64,000 nucleotides of DNA from Alkalimonas amylolytica (GTDB lineage: Bacteria > Pseudomonadota > Gammaproteobacteria > Enterobacterales > Alteromonadaceae). Position numbers and translations under genes: made by a program. The notes below the pieces were generated by a model. That model did no database searches and was not told the origin of the DNA. It saw only the letters and a program-made list of their open reading frames with translations. The stretch covers positions 550,335 through 614,334 of the forward strand of contig NZ_FNRM01000002.1 in assembly GCF_900107845.1 (NCBI RefSeq). The letters are read 5' to 3'. This document shows positions 8,797 through 18,921 of this stretch, piece after piece. Positions within the stretch are counted from its first letter, which is position 1. Every line of letters begins with the position of its first letter.

Positions 8797-11700
8797 TTAG
8801 CTAAGTTCACCTAACCGGGTGTCGATTTTTTGTTCTTTGCTGCGAAATAAGTTCTTCACGTCTTCGAGGATGACATAAAGCGCCGGGATCAGGATCAGGG
8901 TGATCACGGTGGCAAACAAAATACCAAAAGCCAGTGATACCGCCATCGGTACCACGATTTGCGCTTGCAGGCTGCGCTCCAGCACAATGGGCGTTAAGCC
9001 CAGGAAGGTGGTCATCGAGGTCAGCACAATGGCGCGAAAACGCATGGTACCCGCCTCCTCCACTGCCTGACGAATGCTGTGCCCGGCCGCTCGGGCTTTA
9101 TTGACGAAGTCCACCATAATCAGACTGTCGTTCACCACCACCCCGGCCAGGGCAATCAGGCCAAACACCGACATAATGCTCATGCTAAGCCCCAGCACCA
9201 TATGACCGACCACAGCACCAATCAAGCCGAAGGGGATCACGCTCATAATAATCAGCGGCTGGCTGTAGGATTTGAGCGGAATTGCCATTAACGCATAAAT
9301 CAAAAACAGCGCCAGCACGGCGGCTTTGAGCATATCACGCTGCGCATCCATTTCATCCTGGCTGCTGCCTTCCAGTGCTGTGGTTACCCCTGGATAGCGG
9401 TGTGGCAATTCTTTCATAATGCCCTGACGCACTTCACGCACCACCCGGCCGGGCTCGATGCGATCTTTATCGGCTGCTGCAGTAATAGTGACCGCCCGTT
9501 CGCCATTGACCCGATTGATGGCATTAAAAGCCGGTTGCAACTGATAACTGGCGACCATGCTAAAGGGCACCTCGCCACCGTCGGCCGTGCGGATCCGCAT
9601 CTGTTCCAGATTACCCAGTGAGTTACGCTCCTCTTTCGGGTAGCGCACCATCACTTTGACTTCTTCGCCATCGCGCTGCACCCGCTGCGCTTCAGCACCG
9701 TAAAAGCCATAGCGCACCTGGCGTGCCACATCGGCCAGCGTCAGCCCCAACAAGTCGGCTTCTGGTTTCAGTGTCAGCACCACCTCGTCATTGCCGCCAC
9801 TTAAGTTATCCTGGATATCGTACACCCCTTCGTATTGCTCCAGCGCCCGCTTCAACTCTTCAGCTGCAGCTTCCAGCATGGCCAGATTATCGCCGCGGAT
9901 TTGCAGTGCAATGTCGGCACCACCACCGCCAGCGCCGGTCGAAGCATTGATGTTAAATGAACGCAAGCCAGCAATCTCTGGCATTTCTTCACGCCAGATA
10001 CGGGCAATTTCAAAGCCATCAATTTCACGTCCTTCACTTTTCTCCAGCTCCAGTACCATCTGGCCGCGGGTATCGCTGTTTAAAAATACCAAGCGGTGTT
10101 GAATCACATCGGCATTGTATTCCGATTTGAGCCGCTCATTGGCCCGCATTAACGCGGCTTCCATTTCATCCAGCGCTTGTTGGGTTTGCTGACTGGATGA
10201 GCCCTCTTCCATCAAAATACTGGCCTGAATAAAGTCGCTTGGAATATCGGGGAAAAAGACCCAACGGACAAAGCCTCCGCCAAGCAAGCCAATCATCAAC
10301 AGCATCAGCGAGAAAAAGCTGACTAGGGTGAGGTAGCGGAACTCAATGCAACGTCGAATAAAAGGCCGGTAGTGCTGATGGATCAGATGCTGCAGTTTAC
10401 CGGCCACCCACTCACGGATGCCACGTAAAAAGTTACTGGCACCACGCCCACTGGCATAGAACAGACCGTGCCGGTTTGGGTCCCAAGGCTTCATATCGAT
10501 ATGGGCAATGTGGGTAGGCAGAATCAGCTTGGACTCGACGATAGAAAAAGCCAGACACAGGATCACAACCCAGGCAATGGACTCCCAAATCGGCCCCATG
10601 GAGCCACCTACCATTAGCATGGGGAGAAATGCGGCGATGGTAGTCAGCACACCAAAGGTGGCTGGCATAGCCACTTTCTTGGCACCGGCAATAACCGAGT
10701 CCATCGACTTGCCTTTTTTCTCGATTTCACTAAAGGCACTTTCGCCAATGATAATGGCATCATCCACCACAATACCGAGCACCAGAATAAAGCCAAACAA
10801 GCTGATCATGTTGATGGAGACACCAAACATCGGCAATGGCATCAGCGCCAGGGCCCCGAGGAAGCAAACAGGGATCCCCACCATGACCCAAAACGCAATG
10901 CGAAACTCCAGGAATAAGGTTAACGCCAGCAGCACCAGTAAAACGCCATACAGCAGGTTGCTGGTCATCAGCTCAATGCGGCCCTGCAGGTAGTAACTGC
11001 TATCCCCCCAGTGATCAAGGTAAATACCGGCCGGCAAGATCTCGCGCTGTTCTTCCACATAGCGCTTCACGTTCTCCGAAATTTGCAGGCTGTTGTCATC
11101 TCCCACCGCATCGACCCGAATGGATATTGAGGGCATGCCATCAAAGGTGGCTTCGCCATCGCGCTCAATAAAACCATCGTTGATACTGGCAATATCGCCT
11201 AAGCGTAAACGGGTGCCATCGTTAAAACGCAGCAGGATAATGTCGGCAAACTCATGGCCCCGGTAAGCCTGGCCCTTGGTACGCAGCAAAATATTGCCCG
11301 AGTCAGAACGGATAGAGCCGCCCGGAATATCGACCGAGCTGCCTCGGATCGCCTGCACCACCTGATCGAAGGTCAGTTGATACTCTCGTAGCACCGCTTC
11401 GGATAATTCGATGGAAATTTCATAATCGCGGGCACCGACTACCTCCACCTGACTGATGCTGTAGCGTTTTTTCAAGTCATCGCGAATCTGCTTGGCCAGC
11501 TCTTTCATGCTGCGCTCATCGGCATTGCCATAGAGCGACAACCAAATCACATTGCTCTGAAACCGCTGTCGATAGACCACAGGACGTTCAGCCTGCTCAG
11601 GGAAGGTAGCAATAGCCGCCACCTGGGTTTTGATTTCGTCCATCACTTCCATGATGTCGTAACTTGACGAAATCTCAGCACGCACAGTGCCTAACCCTTC

Positions 11701-11967
11701 CACAGCGGTAGAGCGGATACGCTTGATGCCATTGATCGAACGCAGTCGCTCTTCGATTTTATCGATCACCGCGCTTTCTACTTCCTGCGGCGCAGCACCC
11801 AGGTAAGGCACCCGAATGGTCACTTCATCCAGCGCAATTTCCGGAAAAATCTGTTTCTTGATGGTCATCAAAGAGGCGGCGCCGGCAATAATCAGCACCA
11901 CCATCAGCAAATTGGCGGCGACGCTGTTCCGGGCAAACCAGGCAATTATGCCTTTATGTGTATCCAT
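8797..11967 (-). CDS. RND-family efflux transporter permease
   Basis: A 1056-residue inner-membrane RND pump of the hydrophobe/amphiphile (HAE1) class. TM1 is in the first 35 residues, a large periplasmic domain follows, TM2-6 occupy about 335-490 and TM8-12 about 870-1040. The proton-relay pair is present in TM4 as LGIVVDDAIIIGESAF. In TM10 the AcrB lysine is missing; the segment reads AGVVVNDSLIMVDF, a variant common in a non-AcrB subgroup. The gene starts only 3 bp after the adaptor's stop, so the two form an operon. No outer-membrane channel gene is nearby, so a TolC-type partner must be encoded elsewhere. Substrates cannot be predicted. Confidence 0.94.
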   Translation of the reverse strand: MDTHKGIIAWFARNSVAANLLMVVLIIAGAASLMTIKKQIFPEIALDEVTIRVPYLGAAPQEVESAVIDKIEERLRSINGIKRIRSTAVEGLGTVRAEISSSYDIMEVMDEIKTQVAAIATFPEQAERPVVYRQRFQSNVIWLSLYGNADERSMKELAKQIRDDLKKRYSISQVEVVGARDYEISIELSEAVLREYQLTFDQVVQAIRGSSVDIPGGSIRSDSGNILLRTKGQAYRGHEFADIILLRFNDGTRLRLGDIASINDGFIERDGEATFDGMPSISIRVDAVGDDNSLQISENVKRYVEEQREILPAGIYLDHWGDSSYYLQGRIELMTSNLLYGVLLVLLALTLFLEFRIAFWVMVGIPVCFLGALALMPLPMFGVSINMISLFGFILVLGIVVDDAIIIGESAFSEIEKKGKSMDSVIAGAKKVAMPATFGVLTTIAAFLPMLMVGGSMGPIWESIAWVVILCLAFSIVESKLILPTHIAHIDMKPWDPNRHGLFYASGRGASNFLRGIREWVAGKLQHLIHQHYRPFIRRCIEFRYLTLVSFFSLMLLMIGLLGGGFVRWVFFPDIPSDFIQASILMEEGSSSQQTQQALDEMEAALMRANERLKSEYNADVIQHRLVFLNSDTRGQMVLELEKSEGREIDGFEIARIWREEMPEIAGLRSFNINASTGAGGGGADIALQIRGDNLAMLEAAAEELKRALEQYEGVYDIQDNLSGGNDEVVLTLKPEADLLGLTLADVARQVRYGFYGAEAQRVQRDGEEVKVMVRYPKEERNSLGNLEQMRIRTADGGEVPFSMVASYQLQPAFNAINRVNGERAVTITAAADKDRIEPGRVVREVRQGIMKELPHRYPGVTTALEGSSQDEMDAQRDMLKAAVLALFLIYALMAIPLKSYSQPLIIMSVIPFGLIGAVVGHMVLGLSMSIMSVFGLIALAGVVVNDSLIMVDFVNKARAAGHSIRQAVEEAGTMRFRAIVLTSMTTFLGLTPIVLERSLQAQIVVPMAVSLAFGILFATVITLILIPALYVILEDVKNLFRSKEQKIDTRLGELS

Positions 11968-11970
11968 GCC

Positions 11971-13173
11971 TTAATCCCCCGCCATGTCACTGCCAGCTGC
12001 GGCCGGACTGTCCAGCCATTCGCCATTCACTCTGCCAAGCCGGACCTGCATGCCAGCCAAAGGATTGGGTAACGCCGATACAGCCAGATGATCGCCAGCA
12101 TCCAGCCCAGCGACAACATAGGCGTAACGCTCATCGGTACGCTGTACCTGAACCGTTCGAAATTCCAGCTGCTTGTCGCTGTTTACCAGCAAAATTTGAT
12201 TGCCTGGTCGTAGCAAGTTGCGAGGCACCGGGATCACTTGCTCAGAAGAGATGCCATCAATACTGGCATGGACAAAGCGGCCAAAACGCAGAGGCTGCTG
12301 CCCATCGGTCTGCAGGCGATAGGGATCATCTACCTGCACCACGGCATAAATCACCCGGCTACGCTCGTCCAGCACGCCTTCCGTGCGCACCAGCTTGCCT
12401 TGCCATTGTTGTTGTTGGCCTGCAACCAAAGCGCTCAATTCAACGGCCGGAAACTGTGGTTGCTCACCAGAGGGCAGATGCATAAAAGCCAAATCGTTAT
12501 CACTGAGCGGCAACCGAACCTCAGCCAGATCGGTCCCAAAAATACTGCCCAGCACAGTGCCACGGCTGATGAATTGACCCAGATTCACAGCTCTGCTTTG
12601 CAACAAACCGGCATAAGGAGCACGAATTTCAGTCCGGCTTAGATCCCGGGCTGCCCGCTCCAAGTCGGCTTCTGCAGAGCGAACGTTAGCCAACTCACGT
12701 GCCAGTTGTGGTCGACGCAAACCCAGCTCAGGCGCATCCCCTTCGGTAAAAGATGCCCATTCTTCTTCGGCGACCCGGACCCTGGCCAGCTCTTCCTGCA
12801 GTGCTGCTGTGGCACGAGCCAGGTTGGCTTCGGCTGCTTTCACGGCAGTCAGGTAGTCATCTTGTTCTACCGTGACCAGTACTTCGCCGGCAGCAAAAAA
12901 GCCTCCTTCAACAAAGTTGGGAGAAACCTCAATAATGCGGCCATTCACTTCAGAGACCAGGCTGGTCATTAGTTTCGGCCGCACCGTGCCCTGGGAGCCA
13001 ATCCGGTAGATCAGCGTTTCTGGTTGGGCCGTAATGGTATCAACCAGAACCCCAACAGGTAAGTCTTCTCGCTGCTCCGCTGGCTGCCGGCCTTTCATCA
13101 GGCCCAGCATTAAGGCTATGGCCACGAACAGGATCAGTACCGGCAAGATAATTTTTAGTTTTTGCTTTGCCAT
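11971..13173 (-). CDS. RND efflux periplasmic adaptor (membrane fusion protein)
   Basis: A 400-residue HlyD-like adaptor. A single N-terminal hydrophobic segment (ILPVLILFVAIALMLGLM, residues 8-25) anchors it in the inner membrane. The lipoyl/barrel-sandwich halves are visible as GRIIEVSPNFVEGGFFAAGEVLVTVE and IRAPYAGLLQSRAVNLGQFISRG, separated by an alanine-rich helical hairpin (about residues 110-190). It sits directly upstream of the pump gene in the same operon and should couple the pump to an outer-membrane channel. No dedicated regulator is adjacent. Confidence 0.93.
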   Translation of the reverse strand: MAKQKLKIILPVLILFVAIALMLGLMKGRQPAEQREDLPVGVLVDTITAQPETLIYRIGSQGTVRPKLMTSLVSEVNGRIIEVSPNFVEGGFFAAGEVLVTVEQDDYLTAVKAAEANLARATAALQEELARVRVAEEEWASFTEGDAPELGLRRPQLARELANVRSAEADLERAARDLSRTEIRAPYAGLLQSRAVNLGQFISRGTVLGSIFGTDLAEVRLPLSDNDLAFMHLPSGEQPQFPAVELSALVAGQQQQWQGKLVRTEGVLDERSRVIYAVVQVDDPYRLQTDGQQPLRFGRFVHASIDGISSEQVIPVPRNLLRPGNQILLVNSDKQLEFRTVQVQRTDERYAYVVAGLDAGDHLAVSALPNPLAGMQVRLGRVNGEWLDSPAAAGSDMAGD

Positions 13174-13430
13174 GAAACACTCTACAGCTTGTTTTATCAG
13201 TAGTTTCTATAGTAACGAAAAAAAAGCCGGATTGGTTGTGCTAAATGTTACAGCTCAAATTTAAAGCCGCCGCATTGCATAAATTAGTAATAAATAAAAA
13301 TCTTTAATTTCATAATCTTATTAAGCCAACCTGGGTTTAGCATCGCTCGCAACTGGAGAAAACCGCCGGAAGCAGACATACTTTGTTACAAAGCAATCAG
13401 TTGCTCGGGCAATTTGGGGCCTCCCCTGTC

Positions 13431-15485
13431 ATGGTTAGAAATGTAGTTATTTTCTTGCTCTGCTTTTCAGCTTCAGCCCTGCTGCACGCGTCCGAGCCGG
13501 ATTGGTACAGGGAGTTGATGCAACACAGTAGACTAGAACCACAGTCGGCTAAACTGCAAACCCTGGAATTACTGGCACAAACCGCAGAGTCAGACTGGGA
13601 GCGACGCTATCACCTGACCAATGCGCTCGGCTATCAATTGCTTATCTTGTCCAATATCGACCAAGGGGAAGCACTGATCCAGAACTGGCTTGAGCAGGTG
13701 CCGTCACAGCATACACAATGGCATATTCGCAGTTATGAGCTGCTCGGATTGTTTGCATATCGCCGCAACGAGTTTGGCGTGGCTCAGTATCACTTGCAGC
13801 ATGCGCACCAACTGGCACAACAGCATCAGGACTATAATCGCCTTGCCTCTATTCACATCAACAGCGCGTTATTAGTGGGTGGGATTGGCTTGTACAATGA
13901 AGCTATCCAGCTTTTACAACAGGCAGAACAACTCGCAGAGCAACATAACTTAAGTGCCGCCACCAAAGCGATTAGCCGCAACAATCACTCCACCCTGTTG
14001 ATGTTGATGCAGCAGCATGAAGCGGCCATTGCGCATTTGAATGAATCGTTGCAGTTGGATTATTTTCAGCAAGATGACATTGCCTTTGTTCAGCGCACTC
14101 TGGCAAGCAGTCACCTGGCACTGCAGCAATACGATGCTGCTGCTGACTTTGCCAGGCAAGCGCTTACCTATTATCTGCAACGGGATGATCCCCACTCCAT
14201 CAGTCAGCTTTATCTGCTGCAGGCCGAACTGGCATTTGTACGCGGCCAGGTAGCTGAAGCGGAGCAACAGCTAGGCCTGGTCTGGCAGCAATTGTCAGAG
14301 CACAACTTACCCAGTGTTGAGCTGCAAGCTAACCTGTTGCAAAGCCAGCTGTATCAAAAACAGCAACGCTATGAAGAGGCCTTGCAAGCCATGCAGCGCT
14401 ACAGCGAGTTATACAGCCAAAGCCAAAATGATCAGTCGCACCGTAATGTGTTACGGCTACGTGATCAATTGCAGTTCCAGCAACAACAACAAGCCATCAC
14501 TGCGCTGGAAAATCAGTTGCTGGTTTCAAAGCTGAAATCTCAGCACCAACAAAAGCAAAATATCACCATCATCAGCTCACTCAGTGCTATAAGTTTGCTG
14601 CTGGTATTTTTCTTTTGGCAGCAACAAAAAAAGCGTATTCAGGCCGAACAATTGACCCGACAGGTGCGTCAGTCACTGCAACAATTGCAGCAGACCCAAC
14701 AACAACTGATCGAGTCTGAAAAGATGGCATCACTCGGCTCCTTGGTCGCAGGTCTTGCGCATGAAATGAATACCCCGCTCGGGATCCTAACCACCGCCTT
14801 GTCGGTATTGGACGAACAATTAGCCACACTCACGGCTGCAGCACAATCTAAGCAGTTGACCCAGCAAAAGTTTATTTCTTTTTGTGATAAAACAACCGAA
14901 TCACTGAAAATTAGCCAGCACACAGTACATCGCTGCTCCAATCTGGTCATTAATATTAAGAAGTTAGCCATACAACCGGAAAAAGAATCCAGTGTGAACC
15001 TTAGCAATTTGATTGCTAACGTACGAACATTACTCAAAGTGCAGCTGCATCATGTTGATGTACAGGAAAGTGGCACCGATCGGATGTTGCTGTGCAGTAG
15101 CCAACAACTGCAAATGATACTGCTGGAGCTATTTCAAAACTCCCTCCAACATGGCCTGACTCAGGTTGAAACACCACAAATCCGCTTGGAAGCAGAACAG
15201 CAGCCAACACAGTTGCTGTTACGTTATGCCGATAATGGCTGTGGCATTGCCGCTAAAGAACGCGAGCATGTATTCGTACCTTTTTACACGACAGCTCGAG
15301 GCAAAGGACAAACAGGCCTTGGATTAAACTTGGTGTATAACCTAATGACTCACGCTTTTGGCGGCAGTGTTGAGCTCACGGCCACCCAAACTGGTTTTGA
15401 GTTATTACTGCACTTCCCGATCTCGATACTTTGCTATGCACCCGAAGCAGCCAGTTGCTCCAGTACCAGGCAACCTATGGAGTAA
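13431..15485 (+). CDS. TPR-containing sensor histidine kinase
   Basis: A 684-residue membrane sensor kinase. The ATG at 13431 begins a signal peptide ([20 protein letters not shown]); the frame is also open from a TTG at 13383. Residues about 30-360 form a periplasmic, glutamine-rich array of TPR-like helical repeats. One membrane span lies near 377-397 ([19 protein letters not shown]). Then come a coiled coil, the phospho-acceptor H444 in [10 protein letters not shown], an N box ([11 protein letters not shown]) and ATP-binding glycines ([19 protein letters not shown]). No response regulator is adjacent. The C-terminus runs on past the usual kinase end and overlaps the convergent KAS III gene by about 50 bp. 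Confidence 0.88.
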   Translation: MVRNVVIFLLCFSASALLHASEPDWYRELMQHSRLEPQSAKLQTLELLAQTAESDWERRYHLTNALGYQLLILSNIDQGEALIQNWLEQVPSQHTQWHIRSYELLGLFAYRRNEFGVAQYHLQHAHQLAQQHQDYNRLASIHINSALLVGGIGLYNEAIQLLQQAEQLAEQHNLSAATKAISRNNHSTLLMLMQQHEAAIAHLNESLQLDYFQQDDIAFVQRTLASSHLALQQYDAAADFARQALTYYLQRDDPHSISQLYLLQAELAFVRGQVAEAEQQLGLVWQQLSEHNLPSVELQANLLQSQLYQKQQRYEEALQAMQRYSELYSQSQNDQSHRNVLRLRDQLQFQQQQQAITALENQLLVSKLKSQHQQKQNITIISSLSAISLLLVFFFWQQQKKRIQAEQLTRQVRQSLQQLQQTQQQLIESEKMASLGSLVAGLAHEMNTPLGILTTALSVLDEQLATLTAAAQSKQLTQQKFISFCDKTTESLKISQHTVHRCSNLVINIKKLAIQPEKESSVNLSNLIANVRTLLKVQLHHVDVQESGTDRMLLCSSQQLQMILLELFQNSLQHGLTQVETPQIRLEAEQQPTQLLLRYADNGCGIAAKEREHVFVPFYTTARGKGQTGLGLNLVYNLMTHAFGGSVELTATQTGFELLLHFPISILCYAPEAASCSSTRQPME

Positions 15486-16567
15486 CCAGCCCCAAAAGAG
15501 CACAGAATGGCTCTATCGCCCGCTTGCAAACCTGCCTTATGCTGGTGAAAAGCAATGATGGAGCCAGCGGATGCGGTGTTGGCGTAGCGATCCAATACTA
15601 AGGGCGCTTCTTCCGGCAACGGATCCCGGCCAAGAATTTTTTTAGCGGCAAAGATATTCATATTGATATTGGCCTGATGCAGCCATAGACGCTTTAACTG
15701 AGCCGGCGTCACTTGCTGCGCTGCCATTTCAGTAGCAATCACATCGGCGACCAGCGGTAGTAGCTCTTTAAAGACTTTGCGGCCCTGCTGGCGGAAAAAG
15801 GCAACCTCTGGCTCTGGTGTCGAAAAACAATGCTCAGTGTATCCAATGTCGCAACGGATATTGTTGGAAAACTCGGTTTTTAGCCGCATGCCCAGTATCC
15901 GAAACGCCAGTGGTGCGCAACAGGTGTCTTCGGCTTCAATAATGGTGGCCGTACAAACATCACCAAAAATAAAGTGACTATCGCGGCTGCGGTAATTGAC
16001 CTGTGGAGAAGCAAACTCCGGGTTGACCACCAGCACCACTTTGGCGGTACCACCACGAATGGCATTGACTGCATTGCTGATGGCAAAGGTAGCGGATGAA
16101 CAGGCTACATTCATATCAAAAGCATAACCAGCAGCGCCCAGCTGCTGCTGCAGCTCCACCGACAAAGCAGGATAAGGCCGTTGCATATTGGAAGCTGCAC
16201 AGATGATCAGATCAATATCGCTGGCAGTTTTACCGGCCTCGGCCATGGCTTCTTTGGCTGCGTTCAATGCCATTTCCACCATTTCCGGCACCTGTTCTTC
16301 ACCACGGCGCGGAAAGACCGGGTGCATCACAGCCGGATCCAAAATACCTTCTTTGTAAAGCACATGGCGCGACTTAATACCGGAAGCTTTTTCGATAAAC
16401 TCGCAGCTGGAGTGCCCTAAAGCTTCCAGCTCACCGCGCTCAATTTCAGCAGCATGCTGCTGATTAAAGTTATCCACATACTGGTTAAAGCTGGCAACCA
16501 GTTCTTCGTTGGAAATACTATCGGCTGGTGTAAAAACACCTGAGCCACTAATCACAACTTTTTTCAT
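15434..16567 (-). CDS. Beta-ketoacyl-ACP synthase III family protein
   Basis: A 377-residue thiolase-fold condensing enzyme related to FabH but longer, with an insertion after the first 30 residues. The catalytic triad is present: Cys in [11 protein letters not shown], His in LHQANINM and Asn in RYANTASAG. It differs from the canonical fabH at 36045-37004, so the organism has at least two KAS III-like enzymes; this one may start fatty-acid synthesis or condense an unusual acyl primer. No ACP or other lipid gene adjoins it. Its 3' end overlaps the sensor-kinase gene on the opposite strand. Confidence 0.87.
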   Translation of the reverse strand: MKKVVISGSGVFTPADSISNEELVASFNQYVDNFNQQHAAEIERGELEALGHSSCEFIEKASGIKSRHVLYKEGILDPAVMHPVFPRRGEEQVPEMVEMALNAAKEAMAEAGKTASDIDLIICAASNMQRPYPALSVELQQQLGAAGYAFDMNVACSSATFAISNAVNAIRGGTAKVVLVVNPEFASPQVNYRSRDSHFIFGDVCTATIIEAEDTCCAPLAFRILGMRLKTEFSNNIRCDIGYTEHCFSTPEPEVAFFRQQGRKVFKELLPLVADVIATEMAAQQVTPAQLKRLWLHQANINMNIFAAKKILGRDPLPEEAPLVLDRYANTASAGSIIAFHQHKAGLQAGDRAILCSFGAGYSIGCLVLEQLAASGA

Positions 16568-16720
16568 AGCCTAACCTTGTCTGGGTCGATCTGTGCAATC
16601 AGATCTGCTCGTTATCTACCGATTATAGCGCTGTCAGCAAAAGCTGACACGACAAATCTGGTGTTAATTCATGCTCGAGCTGCCATCAAACGGAATCGCC
16701 AGGCGAGACAGCTCATACCA

Positions 16721-17893
16721 CTAATTAAGTAAAGTACGCATGGCTTGCTGTAAACCATCCAGAGTCAGTGGATACATGCGCTTGGCCATAATCTGTTGGA
16801 TCAGGCCAATCGACTGATAGTGCGGCCACCAGGCCTCGGGTTGCGGATTCAGCCACACGGCTTTTGGATACTGTGCCAGCAAGCGCTTTAGCCAGACTTC
16901 ACCGGCCTCTTCGTTGTAATGCTCGACACTGCCACCAGGCCAGGCAATTTCATAAGGCCCCATGGTGGCATCGCCGACAAAGATTACTTTGTAATCAGAA
17001 CCATAGGTATGGATCAGATCCAACACCTTGGTTTGTTGCTCGCGCCGGCGTTGATTGTGTTTCCAGACCCCTTCGTACACGCAATTGTGGAAATAAAAAA
17101 ACTCCAGCTGTTTAAACTCGGCCCGGGCAGCAGCAAACAGTTGCTCGCATTCCTGAATGTAATCATCCATTGAGCCACCCACATCAAAAAATAACAGTAC
17201 CTTGATGGCATTGTGCCGCTCGGGCTGCCATTGTAAGTCCAGCCAGCCGCCCTGCTGTGAGGTGGCGCGAATGGTCTCTGGCAAATCCAGCTCCTGACTG
17301 GCACCACTGCGGGCAAAACGGCGTAATTGCCTAAGCGCCAGCTTCATGGAGCGATTATTGAGCTCGGCATCTCCATCCAGATCACGAAACTCACGCTTAT
17401 CCCAAACTTTAACGGCCCGTCGGGCGCCTGATCCTTCCTGGCCAAGGCGGATCCCCTCCGGGTTGTAGCCATAGGCGCCAAAGGGTGAGGTACCGCCGGT
17501 GCCTATCCACTTGTTGCCACCAGCGTGACGTTTTTGCTGCTCTGCAAGACGCTCTTTAAATTGCTTCAGCAACTCATCCAGACTGCCTAACCCTTTCAAA
17601 GCTTTCTTTTGCGCATCGGTAAGCTGGCGAATTACATCGGGTTTCAACCAGTCATCCGGGATCCGACTGGCGATATCCACGGCAGCAACGCCTTCAAAAT
17701 ACTCGGCAAAGGCCCGGTCAAACTTGTCGTAGTTGCGCTCATCTTTCACCAGCACCAAGCGAGCCAGGTAATAAAAGGCTTCGGTATCGGCAAACACCAC
17801 CTGCTTATCCAGTGCCGCCAGCAGATCAAGCAGCTCGGTCAGGCTCACCGCCAAACCATGCTTGCGCAGGGTTTGAAAAAACTGGATCAGCAT
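16721..17893 (-). CDS. VWA-domain protein (CoxE-like)
   Basis: A 390-residue protein with a C-terminal von Willebrand A-like domain. The metal-site strand reads IKVLLFFDVGGSMDDY, a DxGGS form of the usual DxSxS MIDAS motif; FVGDATMGPYEI supplies a later loop. The N-terminal half (residues 1-170) is helical, as in CoxE-type proteins. It overlaps the upstream MoxR ATPase gene by 3 bases (ATGA), so the two are translationally coupled. MoxR/VWA pairs usually act together as chaperones inserting metals or remodelling complexes; the client is unknown here. Confidence 0.86.
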   Translation of the reverse strand: MLIQFFQTLRKHGLAVSLTELLDLLAALDKQVVFADTEAFYYLARLVLVKDERNYDKFDRAFAEYFEGVAAVDIASRIPDDWLKPDVIRQLTDAQKKALKGLGSLDELLKQFKERLAEQQKRHAGGNKWIGTGGTSPFGAYGYNPEGIRLGQEGSGARRAVKVWDKREFRDLDGDAELNNRSMKLALRQLRRFARSGASQELDLPETIRATSQQGGWLDLQWQPERHNAIKVLLFFDVGGSMDDYIQECEQLFAAARAEFKQLEFFYFHNCVYEGVWKHNQRRREQQTKVLDLIHTYGSDYKVIFVGDATMGPYEIAWPGGSVEHYNEEAGEVWLKRLLAQYPKAVWLNPQPEAWWPHYQSIGLIQQIMAKRMYPLTLDGLQQAMRTLLN

Positions 17894-18732
17894 CAGCGGC
17901 GTCGGGCCATAAAGGCCAGCTTCTCTACCAAAGCTACATCCTGCTCATTTTTCAGCAAGGCACCAAACATCGGCATTAAACCACCTTTTTGCTGCTTGTC
18001 CTGCAGCACTTCGGCGGGGATATCTTCTGCCAAAAGTAGTTTTAACCAATCCAGTAGCTCTGAAGTGGATGGTTTCTTTTTCAGATTTGGCAGCTCGCGC
18101 AGTTCGAAGAACACTTCCAGAGCTGTACTAAGCAGCTGCTGTTGAATGTTCGGGAAATGCACACCGACAATCTCGGTCAGCAGGGCTGCATCCGGAAAAC
18201 GAATGTAGTGGAAAAAACAACGCCGTAAAAATGCATCCGGCAGTTCTTTCTCATTATTCGAGGTAATGATCACGATGGGTCTTTGTTTAGCAGCTACCTC
18301 TTCACCGGTTTCATGCACATAAAACGCCATGCGATCCAGCTCGTACAAGAGATCATTGGGAAACTCAATATCGGCTTTGTCGATTTCATCAATCAACAAC
18401 ACCGGCCGCTGCTCTGCGGTAAAGGCCTGCCATAGCTTGCCCGGGCGAATGTAGTTGCCGATATCGTGAACCTTGTCGCTACCAAGCTGGCTGTCGCGCA
18501 AGCGGGATACAGCGTCGTATTCGTACAGGCCATGCTGGGCCTTGGTGGTGGATTTAATCGGCCAGCTGATAAGCTCAGCGCCCAGGGTTTGAGCCAACTC
18601 TTCCGCCAACCGGGTTTTGCCAGTGCCTGGTTCGCCCTTTATCAGCAAAGGTTTTTCCAGGGTGACGGCCGCATTGACTGCTAAGGCCAGTTCGTCGGAA
18701 ACGATATAATGCTCGGTACTTTGAAACGACAT
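17893..18732 (-). CDS. MoxR-family AAA+ ATPase
   Basis: A 279-residue AAA+ ATPase. Walker A is KGEPGTGKTRLAEEL, Walker B is VLLIDEIDKADIEFPNDLL, and sensor 1 lies in IVIITSNNEKELPDAFLRRC with the arginine finger following. It is cytosolic and should form hexamers that work with the VWA protein encoded immediately downstream. The pair is not linked to a recognisable client operon such as the batABCD/TPR genes or a cox cluster, so its target cannot be inferred from context. Confidence 0.92.
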   Translation of the reverse strand: MSFQSTEHYIVSDELALAVNAAVTLEKPLLIKGEPGTGKTRLAEELAQTLGAELISWPIKSTTKAQHGLYEYDAVSRLRDSQLGSDKVHDIGNYIRPGKLWQAFTAEQRPVLLIDEIDKADIEFPNDLLYELDRMAFYVHETGEEVAAKQRPIVIITSNNEKELPDAFLRRCFFHYIRFPDAALLTEIVGVHFPNIQQQLLSTALEVFFELRELPNLKKKPSTSELLDWLKLLLAEDIPAEVLQDKQQKGGLMPMFGALLKNEQDVALVEKLAFMARRR

Positions 18733-18921
18733 GATCTGTCCTGCTTTGATTGCTTGCGACTACTTTACCGTGTTGATGCTGGTCGTGCCAGTGTGTCTGC
18801 ACGAATTGCTACCAAGGGGTGCACTTAAACAGGGAATAACTTATAGCAAAACGCTTCTTTGCTTTTGGCCGTCCAGGCGTTAATTTAGCTCAAATTCTGC
18901 TAGGAAACTGGAGTCTGCGTA

